From: Candidula unifasciata
Lineage: Eukaryota; Mollusca; Gastropoda; Stylommatophora; Geomitridae
Direction: 5' to 3'
Assembly: GCA_905116865.2 (NCBI GenBank)
Contig: CAJHNH020008543.1
Span: forward strand, 1,146,002 to 1,210,001
Length of the DNA stretch: 64,000 nucleotides
A program made the translations under genes and the position numbers. The notes beneath the pieces are model-generated. The model was not told where the DNA came from. It made no database searches and saw only the letters and a program-made list of their open reading frames with translations. Shown here piece after piece: positions 1-39,859 of this stretch. How positions within the stretch are numbered: the stretch's first letter is position 1; every line of letters begins with the position of its first letter.

Positions 1-207
1 ATCATCTTTGTATTATTGTAATGAATACAATGCACGGGGTGAGACAAACATGCGTGTTTACGTCGGAGGTGCACATTGTTCCTGTAACAAATTCTGCTCA
101 AAGGTGTCACAGAATTCGTGACTGCATCTCACTGAAATCCAGAAGTAACTTAACACAGCACAGACACCTAAGTTTTATCATCATCCATTTGTAGGATGCA
201 ATTTGTC

Positions 208-395
208 GTTATTTAAAAACCCCACACTGGCTCTTGCCAGGGGCAGCAATATAGCCCGGCCAAAAAAATACCTATGGCTGAACGCGGTTTCCGGGACCTC
301 TCCATGGGTGATCCTCATCCACATGGTGGCACTTTATGTCATCAGGTGTTTATCGCTTGTGTGATGTCCTAGTGGGGTAAAATGTACTACTACAC
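208..395 (+). repeat. Dispersed repeat C, copy 1
   Basis: Shares ggctcttgccaggggcagca, gcggtttccgggacctctcc, tggtggcactttatgtcatc and cgcttgtgtgatgtcctagt with copies at 7800 and 47517. The conserved 3' end gtcctagtggggta followed by a short tail suggests a SINE or LINE 3' part. Confidence 0.75.
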
Positions 396-550
396 AGCAC
401 AGACATTTTGTTTCGTTACCATAAAACTTTGCTCCAGTGATCAAACCCTCTCCTAGGAAAATCATCTCATTCATAATGTTGGACTACTCAGCCGTGCAGT
501 GATCAATATTCAGCTGTTTCTTTTTCCGAAACACCCAGCGTTTTTATTCT

Positions 551-630
551 CTCCCCCCCCCCCCCCCCCCCCCCCGCTTTTCCCGTTTTTTTTTTTTTTT
601 TTTTTTTTTTTATTTTTTTTTTTTTTTTTA
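551..630. repeat. Poly-C then poly-T tract
   Basis: A C run of about 26 followed by long T runs. The frame through it is an artefact. Confidence 0.95.
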
Positions 631-1057
631 ATCATTTTTCTTTTATCTAATTTTTTATATATATCCTTTAAATCAATTGCCTCCTTTTCTCGTGCTTAAT
701 TTATATTTACTTTGTAACAGCTCATCCTATCTTTCTTTTTTTTAACTTTCTGGTAATTTCGGTTCTATGTGACTTTCCGTGTTGTTTATGGCTGTTGATT
801 TTATAAAGATTCGGGTCGAAACGTTTGGTTGTGCTCGTTTGCTTAATTTCCCTCCTTTAGCAAGCTAAACGTAGTCGGTGTTGTTATTTTTTCTAAAGTG
901 TCAGATAGAAAATACAGTTACTTTGTTATGTACCACTAGAACACAGTAAATTACATTGTATCAGGTCCATATATTCGGTGACCAAATATTACATCAAGGC
1001 TGCAGTTCATATGATGGGGTCGAGATAATGTCTAGCGTGTTGAGTTGAAATGAGTTC

Positions 1058-1122
1058 TTCTCCTTCTTCGCTTTCACCGGCTGTAAACTGCGGTAGGCAG
1101 TTATGCTGGTTATAGAATCTGA
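1058..1122 (-). repeat. GAA-tailed dispersed repeat end
   Basis: Minus strand reads cataactgcctaccgcagtt-tacagccggtgaaagcgaag followed by gaa triplets. Related ends occur at 38565-38630 and 57400-57450 (plus) and 36530-36790 (minus). Confidence 0.5.
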
Positions 1123-1226
1123 CTGTTGCGTTCAGATCTGACTTAATTTATACAGCTGGTTCCTAGCCTCTCAGGCATATGTAAACTGACTTTAAAGGAA
1201 ACGTCCAGTTAGTCGACTCTTACTAC

Positions 1227-1483
1227 ATGCATGTTGGGGAGCCAGTGGATCTATTCTAGATGGAGGAGAATCATTTGTATAAGCTCGAGAAATACAGTGA
1301 TTTAGCAGCCGGTTTGAGGAGAAACGAGGCTTACACAGTGCGGGTATTTGCCGTCGAAGTGGGAGCGAGAGGCCTCGTTTCCACTTCGCTCTACAATGTG
1401 GTTAAAGAGTTAGGATTGCGCGGTAATGAACGGAAACGGGCACTCAAAAACTGGGAGAGGTGGCCGAAAGGGCTCTAGCTGGT
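1227..1483 (+). pseudogene. LINE-type C-terminal fragment (VEVGARG module), plus strand
   Basis: Reads MEENHLYKLEKYSDLAAGLR, RNEAYTVRVFAVEVGARGLV, then LGLRGNERKRALKN and a frame slip. About 80% identical to the 7-kb copy. It runs into the assembly gap. Confidence 0.75.
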
Positions 1484-1500
1484 NNNNNNNNNNNNNNNNN
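1484..1500. other. Assembly gap (17 N)
   Basis: Undetermined bases. The gap separates a LINE fragment (left) from an hAT-like repeat end (right). Confidence 1.
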
Positions 1501-1680
1501 TTTTCTTAACCGCCAGCGCCTTTTTTCAATTAAATTTTGTCCCCGGCGCCCTAACCTAAGTAAAAGTATGACTATTCCTATGTAAGAAATTAAAAAAAAA
1601 ATTGGGTATCTTCGAATATATCGCGGCGACCCTGTGAAGTAGCCGCAGTACTACATGGCGCACAGTTTGGAAATCACTGT
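1501..1680. mobile_element. hAT-like MITE end
   Basis: Ends acagtttggaaatcactg, a typical degenerate hAT terminus (revcomp cagtgatttccaaactgt). Preceded by gcggcgaccctgtgaagtag. The other end would lie in or before the N gap. Confidence 0.35.
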
Positions 1681-1683
1681 CTT

Positions 1684-3060
1684 ATATGGAAAAGGAAACT
1701 GGTGGCAACCATCAATCCCTGTGGGACTGTGGAGTTTGTGCCGCTGGTTTAGTGAACGGCGTCTACTATAACTGTAAAGTCCAATGAGGGAGTAGCAGTC
1801 TCTGCCACACAGTCCACACAAAAACTAGACAATGAGCGAACAATAAAGAAAGTCCAACTGATGGAATGGAGATATAGGTGTGCAAAGAAATAAAGTGGTA
1901 TTTCGGTAAACTTTCGCACTGACATACGCTCAACATGGTTTCAACTTTTCAGACATGAAACAATTTACTGGGTATACGACCACTGTTTTTGAAGACTACC
2001 CACTCGCTAGAACTCGTATGAGTCCGGATTAGTCCCAACACACCGAACGCTATCTCTGTTTATCTCTCGAGACAAATCCGTGGATAGATGTCAATGACTT
2101 TGAAAAGTACCAAAACAACAAAACCTAAACAAGACCTAACAGCATTGTCTGGAATGATCATACAATGTCACATTTCCGAAACATTCTGAAAAGTTCTTTT
2201 AATAGTTTATTTAATAAAAATCAAACCCGATTAGCCTCAGTCAGGTCCAGATAGGAAAAAAGAGACAATAAAAAAAAAAAAAATTTTTTTAAAAAAGGAA
2301 AAAAAAGCTCAAGAATATTAGATACTTTAAGTTTTATTGGAGGACGCCTATCAATCTAAAAAAATTACATCTGCCCCTTCTCCTCCTCAGCACTATCTGT
2401 GGCGGGTAAATTCGCTTTAATTACATCTGCCCCTTCTCCCTCCTCAGCACTATCTGTGGCGGGTAAATTCGCTTTAATTTAGCGAATGCACTATGTGCAA
2501 TCTACAGTGAATGCTGGTTAAAGGAGAGGATTCGGGGTTTGCCCACATCTGATTTCCCTACTGTTATTAAATTGTATATTTAAATGTACTAAAGTTCACT
2601 TACACAAACTGACTAGTTAAAATGAAACTCCATAAAACTGTCAGAACATTAACCACTATAACATTTATTTGGAACTGGAAAACTAATAATCAGACTGGCT
2701 GTGGAGATACAGGTATTTCTTTATAATAGTAGACAAATTTTTTCCACTTAGCTATAGTTTCTTTGGTCAGCTTCTAGCTAAGCCTCGGAGACACATCAGG
2801 CAGGCCGAATCTTCCGGTCCAGTCCAAACAATAGGACATCTGCAGCTACGCTGGGATTTACTTCTGGAACTCCCACCTGGAACTACCACCTGGAACCCTG
2901 GTAGGGAATTCAAACACAGACAACAAGACTACAGAACTGACTACAAATTTAGTCTGAACTGGTCAATTGAGGAGAGCAGACGCTTGCCTCTCCTAATCGT
3001 GCCTGGTATGAAAATGAAAGTAGGAAGTCCTAGAAAGGGGGAAGTAACTCTTGAGTTACC
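1684..3060. other. No gene seen
   Basis: AT-rich unique-looking sequence except for the 57-bp duplication at 2364. No supported gene or recognised repeat. Confidence 0.5.
2364..2476. repeat. Tandem duplication of ~57 bp
   Basis: The segment beginning aattacatctgccccttctc and ending gggtaaattcgcttt occurs twice in tandem, differing by one C. Confidence 0.9.
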
Positions 3061-3090
3061 CCTTGCACTACTCGGAATAATCAATCATTC

Positions 3091-4357
3091 ATGGTATACG
3101 TTAATGTTTTGTATACGTTCTTGTTTGGTATACGTTCTCCCATTACCTCAGACGAGATAAATGAGAGCGAACCTGACAGTAGTGACAAGCGTGATAACGG
3201 TTGTAACCGTAGACATAGCTGTTCGACTGACACACCAGACATTAATGAGGACGAGGGCAAAGACTTACCCAACTCCCATATCCCCTTTGGTCCCTTCATG
3301 CAAGAAGAGGAATTAAAGCAGACTGATGTAGGGAATAACGCTGAACCTGTGTCCCCTATTTCCTTGGATGCGGCCGCATGCCTAATGGAATGTGTTAGTT
3401 CTGACTTTGCACCCGAAGGAGTTGACTGCGATGGCGGCAACACACCTCCTGATTTGCTTTCACTGGACTTGGCATATGAAAGCCAGACCAATGTGAATAT
3501 AGCAGATGAGGAGGAGAGTTCCCTGGACGTCTTGACGATCTTAGAGACTCGACATAAACAGGACAATTCTGCTAGGCCTGTGCACGTCGATAATGGACAG
3601 ACAGAAGTGTTTGCCATTATCGAAGAAGAAAATACTTTTCGTGAGCAGGGAGACAACTTGTCTCTGCTGCCTTGTACAGCTAGGGCGACAGGGATACTTC
3701 TGATGAAGGACCCTGAAGCGGAACAAGCCGTGAATAGTAGGGAACCCCAACATTCTGGTCTTGTAGTACTCTTTGCTTCGAATGAAGTGACAGGGGTATC
3801 TCAGCTGGTGGTGGAAACTTCATTGCGAAGAAATCCCACCTTACAGTCTACAGGAAACCCTGAGTTTTTTTACTGATCTGACTGTATACCCTGACTTGAT
3901 TTCGTGCTCTGACTCTGGACTGATCTTTGTTAAAGACAATTCCACCCTGACAATTTGGCAAGGTAGAGACAGAATGCACCGAAGAGGCAACAAATGGACA
4001 CTCTTCAGAGAAATTGTTAGTGGTAAGTGGCACTCACTTCGTGGGATCACGATGAGTGAAGATATCCCTCGTTTGAAGAGGAGATTTGTAACAGATTTTT
4101 CAAGAATCTGTGGACTGAGGAGAAGAGGATCCAACCTGACTGCGACTAATCCTTTTAGTAGAACACTTCAGGCTCTCCCTAGGCAGATAGGGCGCGGCGA
4201 AGTGAGGAAAACGCACAGAGGTTGTCAGTCAACGGCGCAGAGGAGTCCCGTTGACAAAGCATGGATATTTTATTTTCCGATGGAAGGAGGAACCTCCGGA
4301 CAAAGGGACATTACCGAGCGACTGCTTGGAATACCCGCTCAATACCAGGATCAATGA
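3091..4357 (+). pseudogene. Unrecognised long reading frame with one frame break
   Basis: A 261-codon acidic frame (Glu/Asp/Ser-rich, many short charged stretches) runs from 3091 to a stop at 3876. Just before that stop, within a T7 run (3866-3872), the next frame becomes open and continues to 4357 with a basic segment (IWQGRDRMHRRGNKWTLFRE). After that, a third frame stays open to 4524. Composition looks coding and not low-complexity. I recognise no domain; it could be a retroelement third gene or a host exon. Confidence 0.35.
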
Positions 4358-5103
4358 CAGTATTGCATTATCCTGGAGGAAAGGACATGGGATATCTGCA
4401 GACGAGTGCAGGAATTCCCACTGCCATAAAGAATACTGGAAACAGAAAACTTATGGGCAGTTATGCAAAGGAGGACTTGAAATTCTTGGAAGCCACAGAG
4501 CGTGCTGATGTGCGGTCAGGGTGACCGAACTTAAGGGAGAGGCTCTGTGACAATACGCTCGGTGACTTCAGAAGGTCTTTCCTTAACCTACTTTTATTCC
4601 TTTGTGTTTCAAAGTATACAGGAAAATAGGGATTTGGATACATCCTTAATCTTAGTAAGACGACCACATCACACCTTTAATTCTCCTGGACCGTTGGTCA
4701 TATCAAACACTACAACTTTTTCCCAGATGTTAAGTGTTAAGGTACAGAGATAAGACTGACCAAGCAGACTTACTGACTGGAGATTTGCACACCATTTGTG
4801 GTGTCAGATAGTTATTCCCCCTGCCAGATCTTCAGGAACAGATAACAAGGGCTAATTGCCATTATCTCCCCCTGAGGTTACCTAAACTGGAGTGCCGGTC
4901 CGACGGTCACTATTGACACAGTGAGCGGAAAGTGTTGGCAGAAGAATTGACAAAGTCGGATTTTATTGTGATGACAGGTGAAGTAGCCTGGAGGTGTGAC
5001 TTGTCTTATTTGCTCTGGCCAGCTTAATTGAACCAGAAGATCCTAGCGTGGGAATGCAAACAATTGTTGTACAGTCACTGACTGACAGTGAATATACACC
5101 CAC

Positions 5104-5615
5104 AAGGGAGGAGCTGTGATATCCCTTAATGAGAATGGTTTTAGGCGTAATGTAGGAGGAGCTTGATAAAAGTTATAAAGGGCTGAACTCTAGGTCTGGT
5201 AAATGAGATCCTGTCGAGCACATGCCATCTGTTGGGCTTAACCTAAGCTTGAGACAGAACTTTTGGCATCGTGGTTTCATTTTTCCAGGTAAGATCGACA
5301 TTAGGTTCATATCTATATTTTATGATAGAGATCTGTCTTTTTGCTCAAGTGTGTCTTCATCACTTTGTAGTACTCCTAGGCGGACATTTCTTCATTCTCG
5401 TAGGGCACTGTCACATTGCTTTATTTCCTATTTGATAGTGTCATGAATGTTTTTTCGTGCACATGTGTTTTCAATGTTGTAAAACCTAAATGTTGTTGTT
5501 GCCATTGAAATTTAATGAACTATCATGTTTTTGAAATCACAAGCGTGAAGATAACTTTGGCAATCTTATCACGTGTGGTTAAAGTGAATCTGTATTACAT
5601 ACAGCTAACACACTG
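5104..5615 (+). repeat. LTR-like segment with upstream purine tract
   Basis: The purine tract aagggaggag (5104-5113) is followed after three bases by TGTGATATCCC, then a TATA-like gttataaaggg near 5173. The far end is not defined; aacaca near 5613 would give about 500 bp. Just beyond, an imperfect hairpin pairs ctctcggga (5627) with tcccggagag (5657). Confidence 0.35.
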
Positions 5616-6420
5616 AAATGTGTTTAACTCTCGGGAGGCTAACGCGGAGATTGATCCCGGAGAGTAAATCCACGAGATTTGTTATTTGATTCGCCCCAGA
5701 GCTATTGTTAGCATTCTGGGCGCGTCGATTGTTCCAAGCATAGATTCCAGAACTGGTTCTGTCTGACTGATTGTCATTTTGAGTCTGTACGAGAGATGGC
5801 ACCTGACGTAGAAGACTTGACTATCATTACAGGACGTGTAGAGGAAGGCAGAAGATGTAACAGTTGGAATGTGAGACATAAGCCCTTCCAAATTGGACAG
5901 GAGTGAATGTGAGCATGAGGGAGAGATGAAATGTTTTATTTAAATAAACATGCTTGATGTTAGTATAATATACATGCTTAGTGTACATCTAGAGCAGATA
6001 CTACAAATATGCGCTTGTTTCTTCATTCTCCAGTTCCCACATTGGGCAGGGACTAGTAGGCTTCCATTATTTGCCGACCGTCGAGTGTAACGACCTGCAG
6101 AAAGCAGTGAGGACGACAAACTGGAAAAGATAGGCAGGGTCTCAAGCCGAGAACTGTCCTGATGAGCTAAGTTATGTACAACTTTAATGTCATCTATAAC
6201 ATCATCCCAACTCTACTAGCCTAAACAAGTTCATTTTATTTTAGTCAGATTTATTAAATAAATCTTTTTGATATTTAAACATAGTTGAGTAAATTGTGTA
6301 CTTAGGTTCAAGTGTCTTTGTGCATATTAGTTTACTTCAGCTAACAAATATTTAAATCACTTGATGGGGGCTTTTAAATAATGCCAGGAGAGGAGAGCAG
6401 TCGGAGGGGTTAAATGAGCA
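5616..6420. other. No gene seen
   Basis: Short spurious frames only; nothing recognised apart from the hairpin near 5627-5666. Confidence 0.5.
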
Positions 6421-6654
6421 CCTGGATTATATCACAGTGGGTGTATCCAGATATCTATCTATCCCTTCTCCTTCTCCTGTGGATACAAGTACAGCAACTT
6501 TCATTTCATGGAACGAGCCACTCGCTGTTTTCTTGGCTATCCAGGACTGTCTAGGATCAACATAGCTTAGATAATAGTCCAGTTTCTCACGTGGGTGGGC
6601 ATTGTTAAGGTTCAAACCCACACCCTCACTATATCAGTGTATTTACTCACGTGG

Positions 6655-6800
6655 GCGCGCGACACGGCGTGATCCTGACCACATCACCCATCTTGTGCCA
6701 ATTGGTCTATAAAAATATAGGTCTAGCCCTATATGCCCTATACGCCTCAAGGCGTGGAAAAGGGTCCTTTACTACATTTTTACTTTACTACTGTGAGATA
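6655..6800 (+). repeat. SINE family S2, 3' half
   Basis: Starts in the central block (cctgaccacatcacccat) and carries the whole 3' block ataggtctagccctatatgc ... gcgtggaaaagggtcc. Preceded at 6560-6640 by another tRNA-like B box (ggttcaaaccc). Confidence 0.75.
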
Positions 6801-6984
6801 CGAAGTGTATTTAAAAACTCGTTGCGGTAGCATAATTAGAGCTTGCCTGGACGACCAAGTGGCAAGCTTACGGTTGGTTTATCGGACACATGTTAGACTG
6901 TGTTGGCAGATGGTAGAAGGACACTGGCAGACAGTTCGGACACGATGGACTTTAAGGGATAAGACTTTCTTTTCCACTAGATAC

Positions 6985-7345
6985 CCGGACCAGCTCACCG
7001 ATGCCCATCCCCCACGACGTTCCGTTGTGTCCAGAACCAGCTCGAGGCTCTCTCTGTAGCCTTGCCCAGTTGTTTTAGTGCTTGTTTGCGTTCATTTCCT
7101 CGTAAGCCTAGTTGTTGAATCACATTGTACATTGAAGTGGAAACGAGACCTCTTGTGCCTACCTCGACCATGAAGATTCTTACTGTGTACGCTTCGTCTC
7201 TCCTCAGACCAGCCGCTAAGTCACTGTACTTCTCGAGCTTGTACATGTGGCTTTTGTCCATTCGCGACTCTTTCGGCACGGTCAGCTCAGTCAGGATGAG
7301 CGGACGTTTTTCATATAGAATTTGAGTGAGATGCAAAGATACCTG
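6985..7345 (-). pseudogene. LINE-type C-terminal fragment (ELTVP / VEVGTRG module)
   Basis: A 113-codon minus frame: PLILTELTVPKESRMDKSHM, YKLEKYSDLAAGLRRDEAYT, VRIFMVEVGTRGLVSTSMYN and a terminal LGLRGNERKQALKQLGKATE followed by SSWFWTQR. This is the intact last ~110 residues of the same module as at 24985-25860. E-L-T with the later E-V-G could be a PD-(D/E)xK-type nuclease core; that reading is inference. Confidence 0.75.
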
Positions 7346-7799
7346 GAGATCTACTGCAACAGACCTCTACTGTGGAGGTGACACCTGACTGAACTGAATT
7401 ATTTTCAATGGAAGTTATTTTCTGCTGGCCAGTTGAAAGTTGTAAATCTGAGCCAAATATGGTAATAGAGTTCTGTCCACTATCGTATTGTTTATCATCC
7501 CCGTGTGGGTTCCGTGACCCCATTTGGAAAATGGGGAGGAGGCAACGACCAACTCCCCGTTCACAAGCATGCCGTAAAAATAGTTAGGACGTTGCTGACA
7601 TAGAATGAGCTTGGCTGACAGGCGCAGATATGAAAGTCAAGCAGTAAACAAAAACACACAGTACCGTAATTCTTTTTAAAGACAGAAGAAAAAGATTATT
7701 CACCAGCCGAGCCCAAAAAGAATTCTGTATCTATGAGCTGCTCAAAGAGATCAAGGGTTGGTTAGACTATTCCTTACGTCCTTTTTAGGACGTAATTTT

Positions 7800-7995
7800 T
7801 TGTTTTTTGAAGCTCCACTCTGGCTTTTGCCAGGGGCCGCAATATAGGCAGGCATAAATATGGCCAATTGTCTAAACGCGGTTTCTGGGACCTCTTCACG
7901 GTAATCCTCATCCGTATGGTGGCACTTTGTGTCATCGGGTATTTATCGCTTGTGTGATGTCCTAGTGGGGTAGAAAGTCAGTCAGTCAGTCAGAG
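7800..7995 (+). repeat. Dispersed repeat C, copy 2
   Basis: Same blocks as copy 1, ending gtcctagtggggtagaaagt and a (cagt)n tail. Confidence 0.75.
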
Positions 7996-8070
7996 ATCAT
8001 AGGCACATTTTTTGTATTCATGGTAAGCTTCGCATGTCAATGACAACCGCTTCTTTTTCCATTTGTGCAG

Positions 8071-8102
8071 GCGAATGCTGATCTCGTGGCCCGCAGAATC
8101 AG
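8071..8102 (+). other. Possible 32-bp micro-exon
   Basis: A strong acceptor (ttctttttccatttgtgcag) precedes 32 bases encoding ANADLVARRI in one frame, followed by a gtcagc donor. It might instead be the start of a short terminal exon (frame open to 8139). Weak, listed because of the acceptor quality and the neighbouring small gene candidate. Confidence 0.25.
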
Positions 8103-8142
8103 GTCAGCCATTTTTATTTTACCATCGGCAAACAATTAAACC

Positions 8143-8532
8143 ATGACGTCTAAAGACCTCGGCAAAAAGGAATGGGTCGATGAGGAGAAAGGTAACTGGA
8201 CAACTCACATCCGAGTCTTTTTTTTTTTCATCTACTTTATTACTCTCAAATATAGTATCTCCAACTTTATTTTTCATCTCATTTATGGGTATCTCAAATC
8301 ATTTTGTTGTTGTTGTTGCTTATTCCACTTGGAAATCTTGGATTAAACAGTCCGATCGCACCCTGACGGTCAACCGCAACACAAAGTGTTCAATGCCATT
8401 TCAAGGGTGAATGCAGCAGAAAATGAAGAAGAAAGGAAAATCAAAGAATTGAACAAATTGTCATCAACCCTGCCGCCAACATCTTCAGACAAGCAAAAGA
8501 AGCACAGCAACAACCCTTGCCAAAAAACCTAG
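8143..8532 (+). CDS. Candidate small two-exon protein gene (76 aa), unrecognised
   Basis: Exon 1, 8143-8191, starts with an ATG in a good context (accATGa), encodes MTSKDLGKKEWVDEEK and ends one base into a codon at a gtaact donor. Exon 2 begins at 8351 after aaacag and continues in the matching phase for 59 codons (RSHPDGQPQHKVFNAISRVN, then a Glu/Lys-rich helix-like stretch and a Ser/Lys-rich tail) to a tag at 8530-8532. The frame is lysine- and glutamate-rich, with no low-complexity bias and no resemblance to transposon proteins that I recognise. A further possible exon, 8071-8102, has a strong pyrimidine-tract acceptor (ttccatttgtgcag), so the gene may have more upstream exons. Function unknown. 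Confidence 0.4.
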
Positions 8533-8744
8533 CCACCGCTTAGCTTTAACCATCTGATCTCCTCCTCTCACAACTTCAGACTATCTTTCTCCTTATGCGA
8601 CAGTACATCACTTCTACCGGACCGCCTCTATATTCCGACTTCTGATGATCTCACTTTATCTACCAGCCAGTCACTGAATTAACTGGATTTTATTTCATAT
8701 CTAAATACATGTTTTATTCTGATTTAAATTATGGCCACCACTAC

Positions 8745-9045
8745 CATTGTTCATTGCTATATAACAAAAGTAAAGCACCCTTTTCCACGCTTTTCAAGTG
8801 TATTGGGTATATAGGGCTAGACCTATATTTTATAGACCAAGGGCACTTGGTGGGTGATGTGGTCAGCATTACGCTAGCCGCCTTTACTTCCCAGGACTGT
8901 ACCTGGTACCCATTCATGGCTGGGTTGACCTGGAAGCCAAGATCCTTTTTGAAAATATTTCGGCTCCCGTCTGGAACCGAACCCACGACCTTCCGATCCG
9001 AGGCGAGCGTCTAGCCGCTAGACAACGCGGCGGCTCCCCGTTTTT
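8745..9045 (-). repeat. tRNA-derived SINE family S2, full-length copy
   Basis: Minus strand: head ggagccgccgcgttgtctag with B box gggttcggttcc, central block aggtcaacccagccatgaat, then gctgaccacatcacccacca, and a 3' block ataggtctagccctatata ... gcgtggaaaagggt. Best reference copy of the family in this window. Confidence 0.8.
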
Positions 9046-9279
9046 ATATATAAAAAACAATTCTAAGAAAAAGCTAGAGAATATTATGTATATGTATAGT
9101 TATATCTGGAAACCTTTTTTAGATTGAATAGTTCAAGATACTATTACAACCTGAATTGTGTTGATAGGAATTTTCTTGTAATGTTTATGTTTTCCTTTAT
9201 GTAGTTTAGGAGTGTATTGCTTGGCTGACTTCTTGGCGACGTAGGAAAAAATGACATTGACTTGCTTTAAACGTTCCGT

Positions 9280-9838
9280 TTCCAGCTCAAAATATTAGTG
9301 GAATGTCTCATTTTTAGTTTAAAATATTAATGGGATGTCCCGTTTTCAACTCAAAATAATAATGGGATGTCTCATTTTTAGTTTAAAATATTAATGGGAT
9401 ATCCCGTTTTCAAATCAAAATATTAGTGGAATGTCTCATTTTTAGTTTAAAATATTAATGGAATGTCCCGTTTTCAACTCAAAATATTAGTGGAATGTCT
9501 CATTTTAAGTTTAAAATATTAATGGGATGTCCCGTTTTCAACTCAAAATATTAGTGGAATGTCTCATTTTTAGTTTAAAATATTAATGAGATGTCCCGTT
9601 TTCAACTCAAAATGTTAGTGGAATGTCTCATTTTTAGTTTAAAATATTAATGGGATGTCCCGTTTTCAACTCAAAATATTAGTGGAATATCTCATTTTTA
9701 GTTTAAAATATTAATGGGATGTCCCGTTTTCAACTCAAAAAAAATAATTGGATGTCCCGTTTTTAACTCAAAATATTAATGGGATGTCCCGTTTTCAACT
9801 CAAAATAATAGTGGAATGTCTCCCGTTTCCAGTTCAAA
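9280..9838. repeat. 64-bp minisatellite
   Basis: About 8.7 units of 64 bp, each made of two related half units: one with gtggaatgtctcatttttag, the other with aatgggatgtcccgttttca. Each half joins through (t)caaaatatta or tttaaaatatta. Partly diverged, and with a half-unit change of phase near 9740. Confidence 0.93.
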
Positions 9839-10116
9839 ACATTGTGTTCACCCTATTGCTGAGCTCCTTCAGAGTAAAGAATGTTCCGCTTTTAAGCCTA
9901 ACCCCTTAGACTAGAAGGCGTTAAATTAACAACTTCTAATGATTGATAGAGATAACAAACGACACTGGCTCTCATGCTGAAGCAGCCTAAAACGGATACC
10001 AGGAAATATTCTCGGAAGTAATGGCGGTGCTGTAGTGGTGGCCGACTTGTTCATTTAAAACAATATTCTCGTCTATGCCTGTTGCCCGAATATGTCACTG
10101 ACGTGTAAAGTGTGTT

Positions 10117-10173
10117 TGACCGACTGTACTTGACCGACTGTACTTGACCGACTGTACTTGACCGACTGTACTT
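10117..10173. repeat. 14-bp minisatellite, about 4 units
   Basis: Four near-perfect units of cgactgtacttgac. Confidence 0.9.
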
Positions 10174-10239
10174 GGCCTCTGCAGGTGACAGTCTTGTTGA
10201 TGTAGCTGAGAGAAACTTTTAAATCCCTTAAGCAAAATA

Positions 10240-10360
10240 TTTTATAAACAAATGATGAGAATACCCTGGACAGATAAAAAGAATACTAAGGACGCCTTGA
10301 GGGAGCCTGACTCACGAAGAGAACTGATTGCCCAGATCAGAAAGAGACAATCCATAAACA
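10240..10360 (+). pseudogene. RTE-like LINE fragment, same family as 42044-42760
   Basis: Reads MMRIPWTDKKNTKDALREPD, then SRRELIAQIRKRQS, closely matching RRMLRIPWTAKKSNQEVLKE in the copy at 42.4 kb. The match stops after the RKRQS block. Confidence 0.7.
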
Positions 10361-10461
10361 TAATGTCCGATCAAGGCAAAAGGAGATGTCTGAGGCGAGA
10401 GAGTCATGTCCCGCCTTCTTTTTCTGATTATCTAGGCGGTTTGAGGTTTGAACGGCGGATC

Positions 10462-10808
10462 AACATCATGGCACACGGGTAGAAACCCATAAGTTCTCCG
10501 TTCTACTTCTAACTCAAGTGTGAGTCTTTCAGCACAGTGCACGGGCTCCGGATACTGAAATGTTTTGGGTATATTTTTAACTCCGAATTTTGCCCGGGCT
10601 GGGCCGTTAGGCTACTGTTTTCGATTTCCAACTGCCAAGGGATTTTGTACGTGCGCAACAATACACATGGGCGTCTGATCTTACTACCCAGAGACCAGGG
10701 AAAATTACTAGAAGTCCACGTGAATAAAATCCCAGCCCTCATCGAGACCTGAACCCATGAGTCCTAGCACACGAGGCTGACACCACACCTCGAGACCACG
10801 CAGACCCC
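10462..10808 (-). repeat. tRNA-derived SINE family S1, copy 1
   Basis: Minus-strand element. Its head (high coordinates) reads gcgtggtctcgaggtgtggt with a B-box-like ggttcaggtc, its body shares gatcttactacccagagacc and cggatcaacatcatggcaca with the copies at 29355 and 46587. Confidence 0.75.
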
Positions 10809-10934
10809 CTTGTCTAGGAAGTAAACGGGCCGAAAAAATTGTTGAAGAGGATCACCAACTGAAGCTCGGTGGGCTCCTGCTGTTCATGCTCCTATTGTGG
10901 AGTTCTACTGCTATTCTTCTTCTTATCCCCTCAG

Positions 10935-39224
<28,290 letters not shown>

Positions 39225-39515
39225 AAAACCGATGCCACCATAAAAATGAACTTCATTAAAAAAAAAAAAAAACATTCAGAATTGTGGACAAATGGATCTC
39301 AACCTAACCACGCCAGCCAGTTGATCTTGTCGGGATTGAAGAGACGTGGTCAGTGCAAGGGAGATGTTCAGATTCATTTCACTGGGGACATTTTACCCGA
39401 TTGGCCAGTCGAGAGAAATCAGGCAGTGTCAGATACTGATTAAAACTGATTTATTATAATTGATCGACTTCGTGTTGTTGACAGTAAGATGACAGTAGTA
39501 TAAACATGCATTATG

Positions 39516-39840
39516 GCGACATAGGCAGTGGTAGCAACAGTTGTTACAGCAGTTGCAGCTGCAGAAGTAGTAGTATTAGTAGTAGCAGCAGCAGGAGTAG
39601 TAGAAGTAGTAGTAGTAGTAGTAGTGGTGGTGGCGGTGGCAGTGGTAACAACAGTAGAAGTAGTATAATGGTAGTAATAGTAGCACCAGCAGTTGTAGCA
39701 GTAGTGGTGTTGGTGGTAGTGGCGGTCGAAGTAGCAGCATCGATAGTAATAGTAGGAGTGTTGATAGTAGCGGTAGTAGTAGCAGCAGTATAGTAGTGGT
39801 GATGGTGGCGGTTGTGGTAGTAGTGGTTGTAGTAGTAGTT
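39516..39840. repeat. Imperfect (AGT)n trinucleotide array
   Basis: About 325 bp of agt, ggt, gca and gta triplets beyond the last exon of the SLC17-like gene. It is the reverse-complement type of the (ACT)n array at 20307. Confidence 0.9.
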
Positions 39841-39859
39841 TTGCGTTACGGAATTTAGA

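Larger units (their letters stand above)
3060..5615 (+). mobile_element. Possible 3' half of an unidentified LTR element
   Basis: A long non-repetitive coding-like stretch (3091-4524) is followed, after 0.6 kb, by a purine-rich tract and an LTR-like segment starting TGTGATATCCC at 5117. The layout (coding, purine tract, TG start, TATA-like box, possible end in aacaca near 5613) suggests the 3' part of an LTR retrotransposon. No second LTR and no enzymatic domain were found, so this is a tentative call. Confidence 0.35.
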
